Shown one piece after another: positions 1 through 9,022 of a DNA stretch of 62,904 bases. The position numbers and the translations under genes are program-made. Each line of letters starts with the position of its first letter. Within the stretch, counting starts at the first letter, position 1. The stretch is from contig QCPO01000007.1 in assembly GCA_003212535.1 (NCBI GenBank), positions 1 to 62,904 on the forward strand, written 5' to 3'. Under the pieces are notes generated by a model, which was not told the origin of the DNA, ran no database searches, and saw only the letters and a program-made list of their open reading frames with translations. The stretch is from Prochlorococcus sp. AG-436-O11. GTDB lineage: Bacteria > Cyanobacteriota > Cyanobacteriia > PCC-6307 > Cyanobiaceae.

Positions 1-229
1 CATCTAATTTATTGATTTTTACAGCTAATTTAGCTAGATTAAGCCCCTCTTTAATTTGTCCAAAATATAAAAGTTGATATGCATTTTTACCAATAGATAA
101 ACTTTCCTTTTCTAAATTTTTTGTTGTTGGTAAGTAATAATAAGGAACTAATGCTTTTATTTCTTCTATTTTGAAAAAGAAATTAATCAATAAGGAAATA
201 CATAATATTCTTGTTAAAACCTTTTTCAT
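1..229 (-). CDS. TPR-like secreted or membrane protein, partial (C-terminus outside window)
   Basis: The reading frame starts at the ATG complementary to 227-229 and runs off the left edge of the window. The first residues, MKKVLTRILCISLLINFFFK, form a basic-hydrophobic signal or anchor. After about residue 40 the pattern of small and hydrophobic residues (NAYQLLYFGQIKEGLNLAKL) resembles a tetratricopeptide repeat helix pair. The start lies 4 nt beyond the stop codon of the upstream queG gene, so the two are probably cotranscribed. The function is unknown. TPR proteins usually scaffold protein-protein contacts, but only one repeat is visible here and the assignment is an inference. Confidence 0.65.
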   Translation of the reverse strand, partial: MKKVLTRILCISLLINFFFKIEEIKALVPYYYLPTTKNLEKESLSIGKNAYQLLYFGQIKEGLNLAKLAVKINKLD

Positions 230-233
230 AATC

Positions 234-1178
234 CTAATAATTTTTTAGCATTGCTTTAATGTTTCTTCTCCACATCCAAGGTTTTATTCTTTTTAGTGTT
301 GACCCTTTTAGATTCTTTTCCCATTTTTTATCATCCCAACTTAATGAATTAATATCAAGATTTTTGATCCATTCCTTTGGAGTATTTTCAAAAGTATTGT
401 TGTAGGGAATATCTTTATTCCATGGGCATACATCTTGGCAAATATCACATCCTGCAATCCATCCATTTAAATTTTTTTTAATTTTTTCTGGTATAGTTTT
501 ATTTCTATTTTCTATAGTGTGATAGGCAATACATAAGTCTGCTTTTATAACAAAAGGTTCTACTATTGCTTTAGTAGGACACTGTTCAATGCATTTATCA
601 CATTTGCCGCAAAGTGATTGATAGGGTTTATCTGGCATTAAATCTTTTGTGAGAATTATAAAACCTAAAGTAAACCATGACCCATAATTTTTGTTTATTA
701 AGTTACTGTGCTTACCTATCCAACCTAATCCTGATTCTTCGGCCCATGCTTTTTCAAGGAGAGGGGAGCTGTCAACACATATTTTCCATTTGCAATCAGG
801 TATTTCTTGATTTATCCATTTTCCAATATTTTTTAATTTTTTGGAGATAACTTTATGATAATCTTTTGCCTGACCAAATTTTCCAACTTTATATCTTTTA
901 TTGTTTTTAGTTTGTTCACTTATATAATTATAGCCAACACTTAAAACACTTTTTGCTCCCTTTAAGAGTGATTCTATGTTTTTTCTTCTTTCTGCTTCCA
1001 TCCATTTCATTTCACTATGATAGTTATGAGATAACCATCTATCTAATGCATTAGTTCTTAATTTTAGCCTAGAACTGCCTGGTATTTCTGCAATTCCCGA
1101 TATCGCAAAACCTTCAAAAAGTGCTCTTTCTTTTAGTTTTTTACTTAATTGTATTTTGTTTTGACTTATATTTATCAT
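234..1178 (-). CDS. queG: Epoxyqueuosine reductase QueG
   Basis: This 314-residue protein matches QueG, the cobalamin- and iron-sulfur-dependent enzyme that reduces epoxyqueuosine to queuosine at the wobble base of tRNAs with GUN anticodons. Visible signatures are SSPLLEKAWAEESGLGWIGK near residue 136 (substrate and cobalamin region) and two ferredoxin-like cysteine clusters, CGKCDKCIEQCPT near 190 and CDICQDVCPWN near 243, which would bind two 4Fe-4S clusters. Length is normal, although the C-terminal HEAT repeat of longer homologues is absent. It is divergent from the DUF502 gene, and 148 bp of A+T-rich DNA between them must hold both promoters. Confidence 0.95.
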   Translation of the reverse strand: MINISQNKIQLSKKLKERALFEGFAISGIAEIPGSSRLKLRTNALDRWLSHNYHSEMKWMEAERRKNIESLLKGAKSVLSVGYNYISEQTKNNKRYKVGKFGQAKDYHKVISKKLKNIGKWINQEIPDCKWKICVDSSPLLEKAWAEESGLGWIGKHSNLINKNYGSWFTLGFIILTKDLMPDKPYQSLCGKCDKCIEQCPTKAIVEPFVIKADLCIAYHTIENRNKTIPEKIKKNLNGWIAGCDICQDVCPWNKDIPYNNTFENTPKEWIKNLDINSLSWDDKKWEKNLKGSTLKRIKPWMWRRNIKAMLKNY

Positions 1179-1326
1179 TACTTCATTATGGATCGTATTT
1201 CCTTTTAAAGGTCATATTTGACTAAAAAACTAATAAATAATTTAAATTTATTAAAAATAAATATATCCCTACTAATTAAAAATAGTGAAATCTTTAGTAC
1301 AGTTAATGTAGCGAGAAAAATTAATT

Positions 1327-2064
1327 TTGGTTGAATCTAATCAAAATCAAGATTTGAATCTAGGATCTAGGCTCCAACAGGATTTAAAAAATGACTTAAT
1401 AGCTGGCCTATTAGTTGTAATACCTTTGGCAACTACTATTTGGCTCTCATCTTTAGTAAGTAAATTTGTTTTAACTTTAGTAACGTCTGTTCCTAAACAA
1501 TTAAATCCATTTATTACACTCAATCCCTTATTACAAGATTTAATTAATTTAACTTTAGGTTTAACGGTTCCCTTATTAGCAATTTTGCTTATAGGATTAA
1601 TGGCCAGAAATTTCGTAGGAAGATGGCTTCTAGAATTTGGAGAGGGTACATTATCAAAAATACCTGTAGCGGGAGCGGTTTATAAAACTCTTAAACAATT
1701 ACTCGAAACTTTTTTAAGTAATAAATCTAATCGATTCAGAAGGGTGATATTAGTTGAATATCCACGTGAAGGACTATTTAGTGTTGGTTTTGTAACTGGT
1801 GATGTCGGTCCTTCACTTCAGCCAGAAATAGAAGAAAAATTGTTAAGTGTTTTTATCCCGACAGCTCCCAACCCAACAACTGGTTGGTATACATTAGTTC
1901 CTGAATCTTCAGTTAAAGATCTTGATATTTCTGTAGAGGATGCTTTTAAAACAATAATTTCTGCTGGGATAGTTAATCCAGATGAGAAAAATAACACAAC
2001 TAATCCAACATTTTCAAAATTATTTTCTCAATTAAGAGCTTCTACTAATACTTCTTCAAATTAA
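1327..2064 (+). CDS. DUF502 family membrane protein
   Basis: A 245-residue protein with two hydrophobic segments near residues 22-48 and 68-92, followed by a soluble domain containing SKIPVAGAVYKTLKQ and the glycine- and proline-rich FIPTAPNPTTGWYTLVP, both typical of the DUF502 family found in bacteria and plants (plant members are known as COV-like proteins). Biochemical function is not established. It starts with TTG, a start codon used often in this window. The stop is followed after 3 nt by the nusB start, so the two genes and probably ftsY form one transcript. Confidence 0.88.
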   Translation: MVESNQNQDLNLGSRLQQDLKNDLIAGLLVVIPLATTIWLSSLVSKFVLTLVTSVPKQLNPFITLNPLLQDLINLTLGLTVPLLAILLIGLMARNFVGRWLLEFGEGTLSKIPVAGAVYKTLKQLLETFLSNKSNRFRRVILVEYPREGLFSVGFVTGDVGPSLQPEIEEKLLSVFIPTAPNPTTGWYTLVPESSVKDLDISVEDAFKTIISAGIVNPDEKNNTTNPTFSKLFSQLRASTNTSSN

Positions 2065-2067
2065 TAG

Positions 2068-2700
2068 ATGACTAGTAGTAGCAGATCACTTTCTAGAGAA
2101 CTAGCTTTAATCTCATTAGGTATTATTAAAGACAAAGGAGATTTCAAATTAAATAGGCTTCAAATAGAAGAGATTTTTGAGGCTGCTTTAGATTCCCTAA
2201 TAGACCATTGTAGGGAAGAGTTAGATAACTGCGAAGTAGATTTAGAAAATGCATCACAATATATATTAGATAGTGAATTGCAAGAAGATACTAAGTCATC
2301 TTTTTCAAATGAAAGAGATGACTTAAAAAAAGCACTGAAAAAAATTGAAGTGGTAATGAATACTCTTTCAGTTACTTTAGATTTCCCAAAATTAGTAATT
2401 TCTAGTAATCAACTTGATATTAGAGATGATGTAAGTCAAAGGATTTTAAAAATTACTGATAATATTAAAATTATTGATGCTGAAATTGACGAAGTAATGG
2501 ATGGTTGGAGATTAAAAAGGTTACCAAGAGTTGATCGTGACATTTTGCGTTTAGCTTATGTAGATATTAATTTTTTAAAAACTCCTTTAGCAGTTTCTTG
2601 TGATGAGGCCGTAAATTTAGCTAATAAATACAGTGATACCCAAGGTAGAAAGATGATCAATGGAGTTTTAAGGAGATTGCAAAAAGTTAAATTGCAATGA
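2068..2700 (+). CDS. nusB: Transcription antitermination factor NusB
   Basis: NusB binds boxA RNA with NusE (ribosomal protein S10) and supports rRNA antitermination. The family core is in the C-terminal part (about residues 130-207), with the characteristic RLPRVDRDILRLA and GVLRRL motifs and the DEAVNLANKYSD segment. At 210 residues it is longer than the roughly 140-residue E. coli protein because of an acidic helical insertion or N-terminal extension, which is usual in cyanobacterial NusB. It lies 3 nt after the DUF502 gene and 60 bp before ftsY. Confidence 0.93.
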   Translation: MTSSSRSLSRELALISLGIIKDKGDFKLNRLQIEEIFEAALDSLIDHCREELDNCEVDLENASQYILDSELQEDTKSSFSNERDDLKKALKKIEVVMNTLSVTLDFPKLVISSNQLDIRDDVSQRILKITDNIKIIDAEIDEVMDGWRLKRLPRVDRDILRLAYVDINFLKTPLAVSCDEAVNLANKYSDTQGRKMINGVLRRLQKVKLQ

Positions 2701-2760
2701 TTATTTGATATAAATAAATAATATTTTACAATTTAATTAATATACGATCTAAAAATATTA

Positions 2761-3969
2761 ATGACTGATTCTAATAATTCTCGAGAATGGGCTTCAGAAG
2801 CTTATGCAATATTAAAAAAAAGACAAGCGGAACAGAAAGAAGCGGAACAGAAAGAAGCGGAACAGAAAGAAGCGGAACAGAAAGAAGCGTTTTCTGATAC
2901 TTCAAAATTAGAAGATACTTCTTTAACCTTTAAGAATGATAATGAAGTTGAACTAGGAGAATTTGATGATGACTTTACTTGGTCAGCAATGGTTTTGGCT
3001 GCTCAAGGCAAAAAAATAAATCAAATATCAGTTGATGAAATTGATTGGTTAACTAAATTAAGAAGAGGGTTAGAAGAAACAAGAAAAGGTTTTGTTACAG
3101 AATTATTGGATAAATTAGGAGATGATCCTCTTACTCCAGAATCTCTTGATGATTTAGAAACTTTATTAATAAGAGCTGATGTAGGAATTGATTCAACTGA
3201 TAAAGTAATTACATCTCTAAGAAATAAATTAAATGAAGAAGTTGTTGGGGGAGAAGAAGGAATTAAATTTCTCAAGGAAGAATTAAGATTAATTATTGAT
3301 AAACCAATAAAAAATTCAGGTAAAAATCTTTTAGTTCCTGAACAAGGAAAGTTGAATGTTTGGCTATTAGTTGGAGTGAATGGTGTCGGCAAAACAACAA
3401 CCTTAGGAAAATTAGCTTATTTATCATCAAGAAGTAATTATAAAACCTTAATAGCGGCTGCTGATACTTTTAGGGCAGCAGCAGTAGAGCAATTAAAGGT
3501 ATGGGGCCAAAGGAGTAATGTTGATGTAATTTCTAATCAATCAAAAAATGCTGATCCAGCAGCGGTAGTTTTTGATGCTATTAATTCAGCAAAAAAAAGG
3601 AATTGCGATTTATTACTAGTTGATACTGCAGGTAGATTGCAAACCAAAAGTAATCTTATGGATGAATTATCAAAAATAAAAAAAATTATTGATAAAAAGG
3701 TTCCTGATGCAATAGTTGAATCATTATTAGTCTTGGATGCAAGCCAAGGTCAAAATGGCTTAAAGCAAGCAAAAAGTTTTGCAAAATCAGCAAATTTAAG
3801 CGGTGCAATTATTACTAAATTAGATGGTACTTCAAGAGGGGGTGTTTCTTTAGCTGTTTCTTCAGAAGTTAATCTGCCTATAAGATTTATTGGGGCTGGA
3901 GAGGGAATAAAAGATTTGAGACCTTTTAATAGTTTTGAATTTGTAGAAGCTTTGCTTGCAGATCGATAA
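2761..3969 (+). CDS. ftsY: Signal recognition particle receptor FtsY
   Basis: FtsY is the SRP receptor GTPase that docks ribosome-nascent chains at the membrane. The 402-residue protein has a charged N-terminal region (1-75) and an NG domain with the P-loop GVNGVGKTT near residue 205, AADTFRAAAVEQL, the DTAGR G3 motif near 289 and TKLDGTSRGG. The charged N-terminal region contains four exact copies of a 5-residue unit (AEQKE), listed separately. The N-terminal region of FtsY usually contacts membrane and translocon and varies in length, so the repeat is probably tolerated. It is the third gene of the nusB transcript. Confidence 0.96.
   Translation: MTDSNNSREWASEAYAILKKRQAEQKEAEQKEAEQKEAEQKEAFSDTSKLEDTSLTFKNDNEVELGEFDDDFTWSAMVLAAQGKKINQISVDEIDWLTKLRRGLEETRKGFVTELLDKLGDDPLTPESLDDLETLLIRADVGIDSTDKVITSLRNKLNEEVVGGEEGIKFLKEELRLIIDKPIKNSGKNLLVPEQGKLNVWLLVGVNGVGKTTTLGKLAYLSSRSNYKTLIAAADTFRAAAVEQLKVWGQRSNVDVISNQSKNADPAAVVFDAINSAKKRNCDLLLVDTAGRLQTKSNLMDELSKIKKIIDKKVPDAIVESLLVLDASQGQNGLKQAKSFAKSANLSGAIITKLDGTSRGGVSLAVSSEVNLPIRFIGAGEGIKDLRPFNSFEFVEALLADR
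2827..2886 (+). repeat. 15-bp tandem repeat, four exact copies, inside ftsY
   Basis: The unit gcggaacagaaagaa occurs four times head to tail without any mismatch, encoding AEQKE in frame. A fifth, truncated GCG follows. The perfect identity implies recent expansion, and the multiple-of-three length keeps the frame. It lies in the poorly conserved acidic region of FtsY. Confidence 0.97.
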
Positions 3970-4030
3970 ATATTTAATTAATTTTATTTAAAATTAAAAT
4001 TTTAATGTTAAAACATACCTATATATTTAA

Positions 4031-5380
4031 TTGGTTTTGCTTAATAATCAAAAAGACAAATTATTTTCTAAGAAAGTTATAGAAACTTTTTTAGAAAATG
4101 AATATCAATCATCTATTAAAAAAAACGATAAATTTTCGGAAATCGCATTTTCAATTGCTTATTACTTAAAATCTTTTTCTAATATAAAAAAATTATTAGA
4201 TTATATATGTTTAATTTTTAAGCATATTTTTGATCAAAAATTAATATTAATTATCCCTTTAAATGAAGAAGGAGAAATATGGAATGAAAATATAAGAATT
4301 TCAGCAAATATTGAATTTTTACAAATTGAAGGAGCAATTAATAGTTTTCTTAAAAAGTTTAATTTCTCAAGAAATTTTAAAATAAAGGAAATTGAAACTT
4401 TTGAAAAAGCTTTAAAAAATAATTTTAAAGAATATAATATCGAATCTGAAAAAATATTATCCAGAGGTAAATGTAGAGGATTTATTTATATATTTAGCAA
4501 CTTTATTTCAAATAAGGCTATTTTGGATGATCAGATTTTTAATTTTATTAAAAATTGCCTTGCTATTGGTTTAGAAAATTATTGGTTAATAAAAACCAAA
4601 AAAAGGCATGAGAATGTAGATAGAGAAATTTCTACTGGGGCTGAAATACAATCACAATTATTACCTGATTTTTGTCCAGTAATTTATGGAGTAGACTTAG
4701 CTGCTCATTGCAGGCCTGCTCTTCAGTTAGGAGGAGATTATTATGACTTTATGTCTTTGAAGCCTAATTTCTCAGATAAGAGAAAAGAAAAATCAAAATG
4801 GGCTTTAGTAGTAGGCGATGTTATGGGAAAAGGTATTCCGGCTGGTCTGCTAATGACTATGTTAAGAGGAATGTTGCGCGCAGAGGTTTTGACAGGTTTG
4901 CCTCCAGATAGAATTTTGCATGATTTAAACCAGTTAGCAATTAATGATTTAGATCAATCGCATAGATTTGTGACTTTATTTTATTCAGATTATGATCCTA
5001 GAACAAAAAAATTGAGGTATTCCAATGCGGCTCATAATCCGCCTTTGCTTTGGAAAAATTCTGAGCAGAAAATTATAAAGTTAGATACTGAAGGATTAGT
5101 TCTTGGACTACAAAAAGATGCTGAGTATAAGTGTGGGGAAATTAAGCTTAATGCCAATGATTTAATTCTTTACTATACAGATGGAGTAACTGATGCTTCA
5201 AATGCTCTTGGAGAAAGGTTTGATGAAGAAAGGTTAATTAAAACTCTTTCAACATTGTGTAAACAATCTTATTCATCTCAAGAAATTCTAAATAAAATTT
5301 TTAAAAAATTAGATAACTTTACAGGTCAAAATAGACCTCTAGAAGATGATGCTTCTATTGTAGTTTTTCAATTGATTTAG
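4031..5380 (+). CDS. RsbU-type PP2C serine phosphatase
   Basis: A 449-residue protein. Residues 1-190 form an unassigned sensor-like region, possibly a divergent GAF fold. Residues 195-449 are a SpoIIE/RsbU PP2C domain with LQLGGDYYDF, VVGDVMGKGIPAGLLM, YSNAAHNPPLLW, YYTDGVTDA and the final metal-binding DDASIVVF motif. Such phosphatases dephosphorylate anti-sigma-factor antagonists. No anti-sigma or antagonist partner is visible in the window. The start is a TTG, with a second TTG two codons later that could equally be used. It lies 61 bp downstream of ftsY and 62 bp upstream of argH. Confidence 0.85.
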   Translation: MVLLNNQKDKLFSKKVIETFLENEYQSSIKKNDKFSEIAFSIAYYLKSFSNIKKLLDYICLIFKHIFDQKLILIIPLNEEGEIWNENIRISANIEFLQIEGAINSFLKKFNFSRNFKIKEIETFEKALKNNFKEYNIESEKILSRGKCRGFIYIFSNFISNKAILDDQIFNFIKNCLAIGLENYWLIKTKKRHENVDREISTGAEIQSQLLPDFCPVIYGVDLAAHCRPALQLGGDYYDFMSLKPNFSDKRKEKSKWALVVGDVMGKGIPAGLLMTMLRGMLRAEVLTGLPPDRILHDLNQLAINDLDQSHRFVTLFYSDYDPRTKKLRYSNAAHNPPLLWKNSEQKIIKLDTEGLVLGLQKDAEYKCGEIKLNANDLILYYTDGVTDASNALGERFDEERLIKTLSTLCKQSYSSQEILNKIFKKLDNFTGQNRPLEDDASIVVFQLI

Positions 5381-5442
5381 ATATTTTTTGTCACATATAT
5401 AAAAAAATGCTTTATTAGAAGTAACTAAAGTTTTAGATTGAT

Positions 5443-6822
5443 ATGTCAAAAGTTTGGAGTAAAAGATTTGATAGTAGTCTTAATCCTTTTATTGAAAAAT
5501 TTAATGCTTCAATTGATTTTGATAAGAGACTCATTCTAGAAGATATAGAGTGTTCTATTGCGCATGCAAAAATGCTTGGTCATACAAAAGTTTTATCTTC
5601 GAAAGAAACTTTACAGATTATTAGCGGCTTAGAGACTATTAAAAATGAATTTTTAGAAGGTAAATTTTTACCCGGTGCTCCTTCTGAAGATATTCACTAT
5701 TGTATTGAGGAAAAACTTATTAAATTAATTGGTGAAACTGGAAAGAAATTACATACAGGTAGAAGTAGAAATGATCAGGTAGGTACAGATTTGAGACTAT
5801 GGCTAAGAAAAGAGATAGATAATCTTGATTTCTTAATTATTGATTTGCAAAAATCATTGTTTAATATAGCTAAAGCAAATATTTATACTCTAATTCCAGG
5901 CTATACACATTTGCAAAGAGCACAACCCTTATCTTTAGCGCATCATATTTTGGCATATTTAGAAATGTTTCAACGAGATCGTGAAAGGTTAAAAGAAGTT
6001 AGATCTAGAGTGAATACATCTCCATTAGGGTCGGCAGCATTAGCCGGTACAAAAATCAAAATAGATCGATTCTTTACGGCTGAAGAATTGGGCTTTGAAA
6101 AAATTTATAATAACAGTATTGATGCTGTAAGTGATAGAGACTTTTGTATTGAATTTGTTTCGGCTTCTGCTTTAGTAATGTCTCATTTAAGTAAGATTTC
6201 GGAGGAAATTATTTTATGGGTTACTGATGAATTTTCTTTTGCAAAATTAACTGATAAATGTGCTACTGGTAGCAGCTTAATGCCTCAGAAAAAAAATCCA
6301 GATGTTCCAGAATTAATTAGAGGTAAAACAGGAAGAGTTTATGGGCATTTACAAGCCTTATTAACTATGATAAAGGGCCTTCCACTTTCATATAATAAGG
6401 ATTTTCAAGAAGATAAAGAGCCTATATTTGATACCGTAGAGACTATTTCATCTTGTCTTCAGGCAATGAATATATTAATAAGTGAGGGTATTGAATTTAA
6501 TGTTGATAATTTAGCTGAAGCAGTGGAAAATGATTTCTCAAATGCAACTGATTTAGCAGATTATTTGGTAGGCAAAAATGTTCCCTTTAGAAGTGCTTAT
6601 CAAGTGGTTGGTGAAATAGTAAAGTATTGCTTAAAAAGAAAAATTTTATTCAAACACCTTAAAATAGATGAATTTAAAAAATTTCATAATAAATTTGAAG
6701 TAGATATTTTTGACAAAATTCATCCAATTAATGTCGTTAAATCTAGAATTAGTACAGGTGGAACAGGTTTCGATCAAGTGGAGATTGAGATAAATTATTG
6801 GCAAAAAAAATTATTACTTTGA
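5443..6822 (+). CDS. argH: Argininosuccinate lyase
   Basis: ArgH splits argininosuccinate into arginine and fumarate, the last step of arginine synthesis. The 459-residue length is standard. The fumarase-superfamily signature [12 protein letters not shown] lies near residue 277 and carries the catalytic serine. Other conserved stretches are [16 protein letters not shown] and [10 protein letters not shown] strong intrinsic terminator follows at 6861-6902. argJ, another arginine gene, lies 39 kb away, so the pathway is scattered. Confidence 0.97.
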   Translation: MSKVWSKRFDSSLNPFIEKFNASIDFDKRLILEDIECSIAHAKMLGHTKVLSSKETLQIISGLETIKNEFLEGKFLPGAPSEDIHYCIEEKLIKLIGETGKKLHTGRSRNDQVGTDLRLWLRKEIDNLDFLIIDLQKSLFNIAKANIYTLIPGYTHLQRAQPLSLAHHILAYLEMFQRDRERLKEVRSRVNTSPLGSAALAGTKIKIDRFFTAEELGFEKIYNNSIDAVSDRDFCIEFVSASALVMSHLSKISEEIILWVTDEFSFAKLTDKCATGSSLMPQKKNPDVPELIRGKTGRVYGHLQALLTMIKGLPLSYNKDFQEDKEPIFDTVETISSCLQAMNILISEGIEFNVDNLAEAVENDFSNATDLADYLVGKNVPFRSAYQVVGEIVKYCLKRKILFKHLKIDEFKKFHNKFEVDIFDKIHPINVVKSRISTGGTGFDQVEIEINYWQKKLLL

Positions 6823-6860
6823 TGAATCCCGATTAATTTTCTACAACAAGGGTATGGATT

Positions 6861-6902
6861 AAAGTAGAATAATAAGGTAATCTTATTAAGCTACTTTTTT
6901 GT
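6861..6902 (+). terminator. Intrinsic terminator downstream of argH
   Basis: AAAGTAG at 6861-6867 pairs with CTACTTT at 6891-6897, and AATAAG at 6871-6876 pairs with CTTATT at 6882-6887, separated by a symmetric 3-by-3 internal loop. A run of T follows directly. This would end the ftsY-rsbU-argH transcription unit and insulate the RRM gene, whose promoter must lie in the 37 bp after it or overlap it. Confidence 0.8.
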
Positions 6903-6939
6903 AGTTTTTTGATTTTGGTAAATTTAAATTGAGTTTCAA

Positions 6940-7425
6940 GTGAGTATTTTTGTTGGCAATTTGCCTTTTCGCGCAGAGCGAGAAGATGTTTTACAGTTAT
7001 TTACACCTTTTGGCGAAGTGATAAATTGTTCTCTTCCTCTGGAAAGAGATACAGGGAGAAAAAGAGGATTTGCATTTGTTGAGATGGCAGATGAGACAAT
7101 TGAGTCAAAAGCTATTGAAGGTTTGCAAGGAACTGAGCTTATGGGTAGGCCATTAAGAATTAATAAGGCAGAACCTCGAGGTAATGGAGGTGGCGGACCT
7201 CGCAGAGGCGGACGAGGAGGAGGCTATGGCGGTGGTAACAGTGGTGGCTATGGCGGCGGTAATTCTGAACCTAGCTCAACTTATACAAATAAATCTTCTG
7301 GTGCAGAAGGCTGGGAAGATAGAAGCTATGGCAGCTCCTCGGAAAACTCTGAATACGAAAGTGGTAGAAGTAGAAGACGCAGAGGGGTTTCAAATGAGGG
7401 AGGTATCTCTAACGAGGATAATTAG
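6940..7425 (+). CDS. Glycine-rich RRM RNA-binding protein
   Basis: A 161-residue protein with one RNA recognition motif: RNP2 IFVGNL at residues 3-8 and RNP1 KRGFAFV at 41-47. A glycine- and arginine-rich tail follows (GGRGGGYGGGNSGGYGGG), and the end is serine- and arginine-rich. This is the cyanobacterial Rbp family, small single-RRM proteins that bind mRNA and are often cold-responsive. The start is a GTG. The stop overlaps the stop of the convergent dus gene by 4 nt. A frame-shifted overlapping ORF in the glycine-rich part is a compositional artefact. Confidence 0.92.
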   Translation: MSIFVGNLPFRAEREDVLQLFTPFGEVINCSLPLERDTGRKRGFAFVEMADETIESKAIEGLQGTELMGRPLRINKAEPRGNGGGGPRRGGRGGGYGGGNSGGYGGGNSEPSSTYTNKSSGAEGWEDRSYGSSSENSEYESGRSRRRRGVSNEGGISNEDN

Positions 7426-8426
7426 TATCCCATTTCTTCAAGTTTAGATGTTAATTCTAAGAGATAAGCAATATTTAATTCTTTTTTGATTGATTTAATT
7501 GAAATTTGATTTCTCCAGATTTTTGCTTTGGGGATTCCTTCAACTAAATTTATTAGATGTTTACAAATATCCCAAGTTTTCCCGCCATTTTTTAAATGGT
7601 TTTCTATATATGGTATTAACGAAAATATTATTTTTGATGCAGGCTTAGATTTTTTGTTTAAGCCATATATTTTTTGATCAATTTCAGACCACCTTAATGG
7701 ATGTTTATAAATGGATCTACCAATCATTACTCCATCAAAATCATTTAATGCATTTATACATTGTTCTATATTTGTAATGCCACCATTAATTTCAATAATT
7801 AATTTAGGATTTGATTCTTTTAATTTTTTAACTATTTCATAATTAAGTGGTGGTATTGTCCTATTTTGTTTTGGATTTAAACCCTTTAATATTGCTTTTC
7901 TTGCATGAATTGTAAATCTATCTGCACCAGAATTAGCTATTCGTTTTACAAAATTATCTAGACTAGAGAAACTATCTGCTTTATCAACTCCGATTCTGTG
8001 TTTTATTGTTACTGGCAAATTGCAATTATTTTTTAGGGATTCTATGCATTTAGCAACTGTTTCAGGTTCTTTCATAAGTGATGCCCCAAAGTTTCCTGAA
8101 CAGACTCTTGGGCTTGGACACCCTACATTAAAGTTGATTTCGTCATACCCCCAATCTTGTGCCATTTTGGCTGCTTCTTTGAGTATTTCAGGATTGTCAC
8201 CACCAAATTGAATGGAGATCGGGTGTTCTTCCTCATTAAAATTTAAGAATCTTTCTTTTTGATCTGTGTAAATTAAACTTTGAGCCACAATCATTTCTGT
8301 ATATAAAAGGGCTTTTGAACTGATTTTTCGCATTATCATTCTAAAGTGCTTATCAGTACAATCCATCATTGGAGCGATACTTATTTTATGAAATTTAGTT
8401 ATAGAATTATGTTGATGAATTTTCAT
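7422..8426 (-). CDS. dusA: tRNA dihydrouridine synthase, DusA-like
   Basis: Dus enzymes reduce uridines in the tRNA D-loop using FMN and NADPH. The 334-residue protein shows APMMDCTDKHFR at the N-terminus, the catalytic cysteine in NVGCPSPRV near residue 100, KHRIGVD, FTIHAR and NGGI...DGVMIGR flavin-binding motifs. The N-terminal and catalytic motifs fit the DusA subfamily best. It is divergent from msrB with only 25 bp between start codons, so the two must share promoter space, and convergent with the RRM gene. Confidence 0.93.
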   Translation of the reverse strand: MKIHQHNSITKFHKISIAPMMDCTDKHFRMIMRKISSKALLYTEMIVAQSLIYTDQKERFLNFNEEEHPISIQFGGDNPEILKEAAKMAQDWGYDEINFNVGCPSPRVCSGNFGASLMKEPETVAKCIESLKNNCNLPVTIKHRIGVDKADSFSSLDNFVKRIANSGADRFTIHARKAILKGLNPKQNRTIPPLNYEIVKKLKESNPKLIIEINGGITNIEQCINALNDFDGVMIGRSIYKHPLRWSEIDQKIYGLNKKSKPASKIIFSLIPYIENHLKNGGKTWDICKHLINLVEGIPKAKIWRNQISIKSIKKELNIAYLLELTSKLEEMGY

Positions 8427-8451
8427 TAAACTTTTATGGATATTTGAATAT

Positions 8452-8946
8452 ATGAATCAATTTTTATCTAGAAGAAATTTTATTTTAATTCCTACAATGT
8501 CAATTTTAAAATTTATTTTTAAGCCTATGAAAGTATTAGCTTCTTCTTTATCTTCTAGGGATAGCTGGAAGTTATCAAAAGAAGAATGGAAAAACAGGCT
8601 TAGTCCAGAATCTTATTATATTTTAAGAGAGGAGGGAACTGAAAGAGCTTTCAGTAGCCAATTAAATAATGAAAAAAGACAAGGGATTTTTCATTGTGCA
8701 GGTTGTGATTTGCCTCTTTTTTCCTCTGATACTAAATATGATAGTGGTACAGGCTGGCCAAGTTTTTGGGATACAATCCAAGGCTCTATAGAAACAAAAG
8801 TTGATTTTAAATTAATTGTACCAAGGACTGAATATCATTGTTCTAGGTGTGGAGGGCATCAGGGGCATGTCTTTAAAGATGGCCCACTTCCTACAGGTAA
8901 ACGATATTGTAATAATGGTTTAGCATTAAGGTTTGTACCTGATTAA
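8452..8946 (+). CDS. msrB: Peptide-methionine (R)-S-oxide reductase MsrB, probably exported
   Basis: MsrB reduces R-methionine sulfoxide in proteins. In this 164-residue protein the zinc cysteines are C82/C85 (CAGC) and C130/C133 (CSRC), the substrate region is GTGWPSFW near 99-106, and the catalytic cysteine is C153 in RYCNNG. Unlike cytosolic MsrB it begins with SRRNFILIP and a hydrophobic stretch to about residue 31, followed by VLASS, which resembles a twin-arginine signal peptide. That would place it in the periplasm or thylakoid lumen, a sensible site for repair of oxidised proteins. Export is an inference. Confidence 0.94.
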   Translation: MNQFLSRRNFILIPTMSILKFIFKPMKVLASSLSSRDSWKLSKEEWKNRLSPESYYILREEGTERAFSSQLNNEKRQGIFHCAGCDLPLFSSDTKYDSGTGWPSFWDTIQGSIETKVDFKLIVPRTEYHCSRCGGHQGHVFKDGPLPTGKRYCNNGLALRFVPD

Positions 8947-9022
8947 TGCTTTGTGCGGCCTTCCGCAACTTGTTTTGTGCGTCAATTTAATAGAGAATAG
9001 TTTAAATAAATTTTAAAACATC

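Noticed and set aside
7184..7447. 87-codon frame overlapping the RRM gene
   Set aside because: It is an out-of-frame shadow of glycine-rich codons giving low-complexity sequence, and it runs past the gene end.
8954..8967. Hairpin TGCGG-CCTT-CCGCA after msrB
   Set aside because: Only 5 bp without a T-run; not a convincing terminator, and not the CIRCE repeat.
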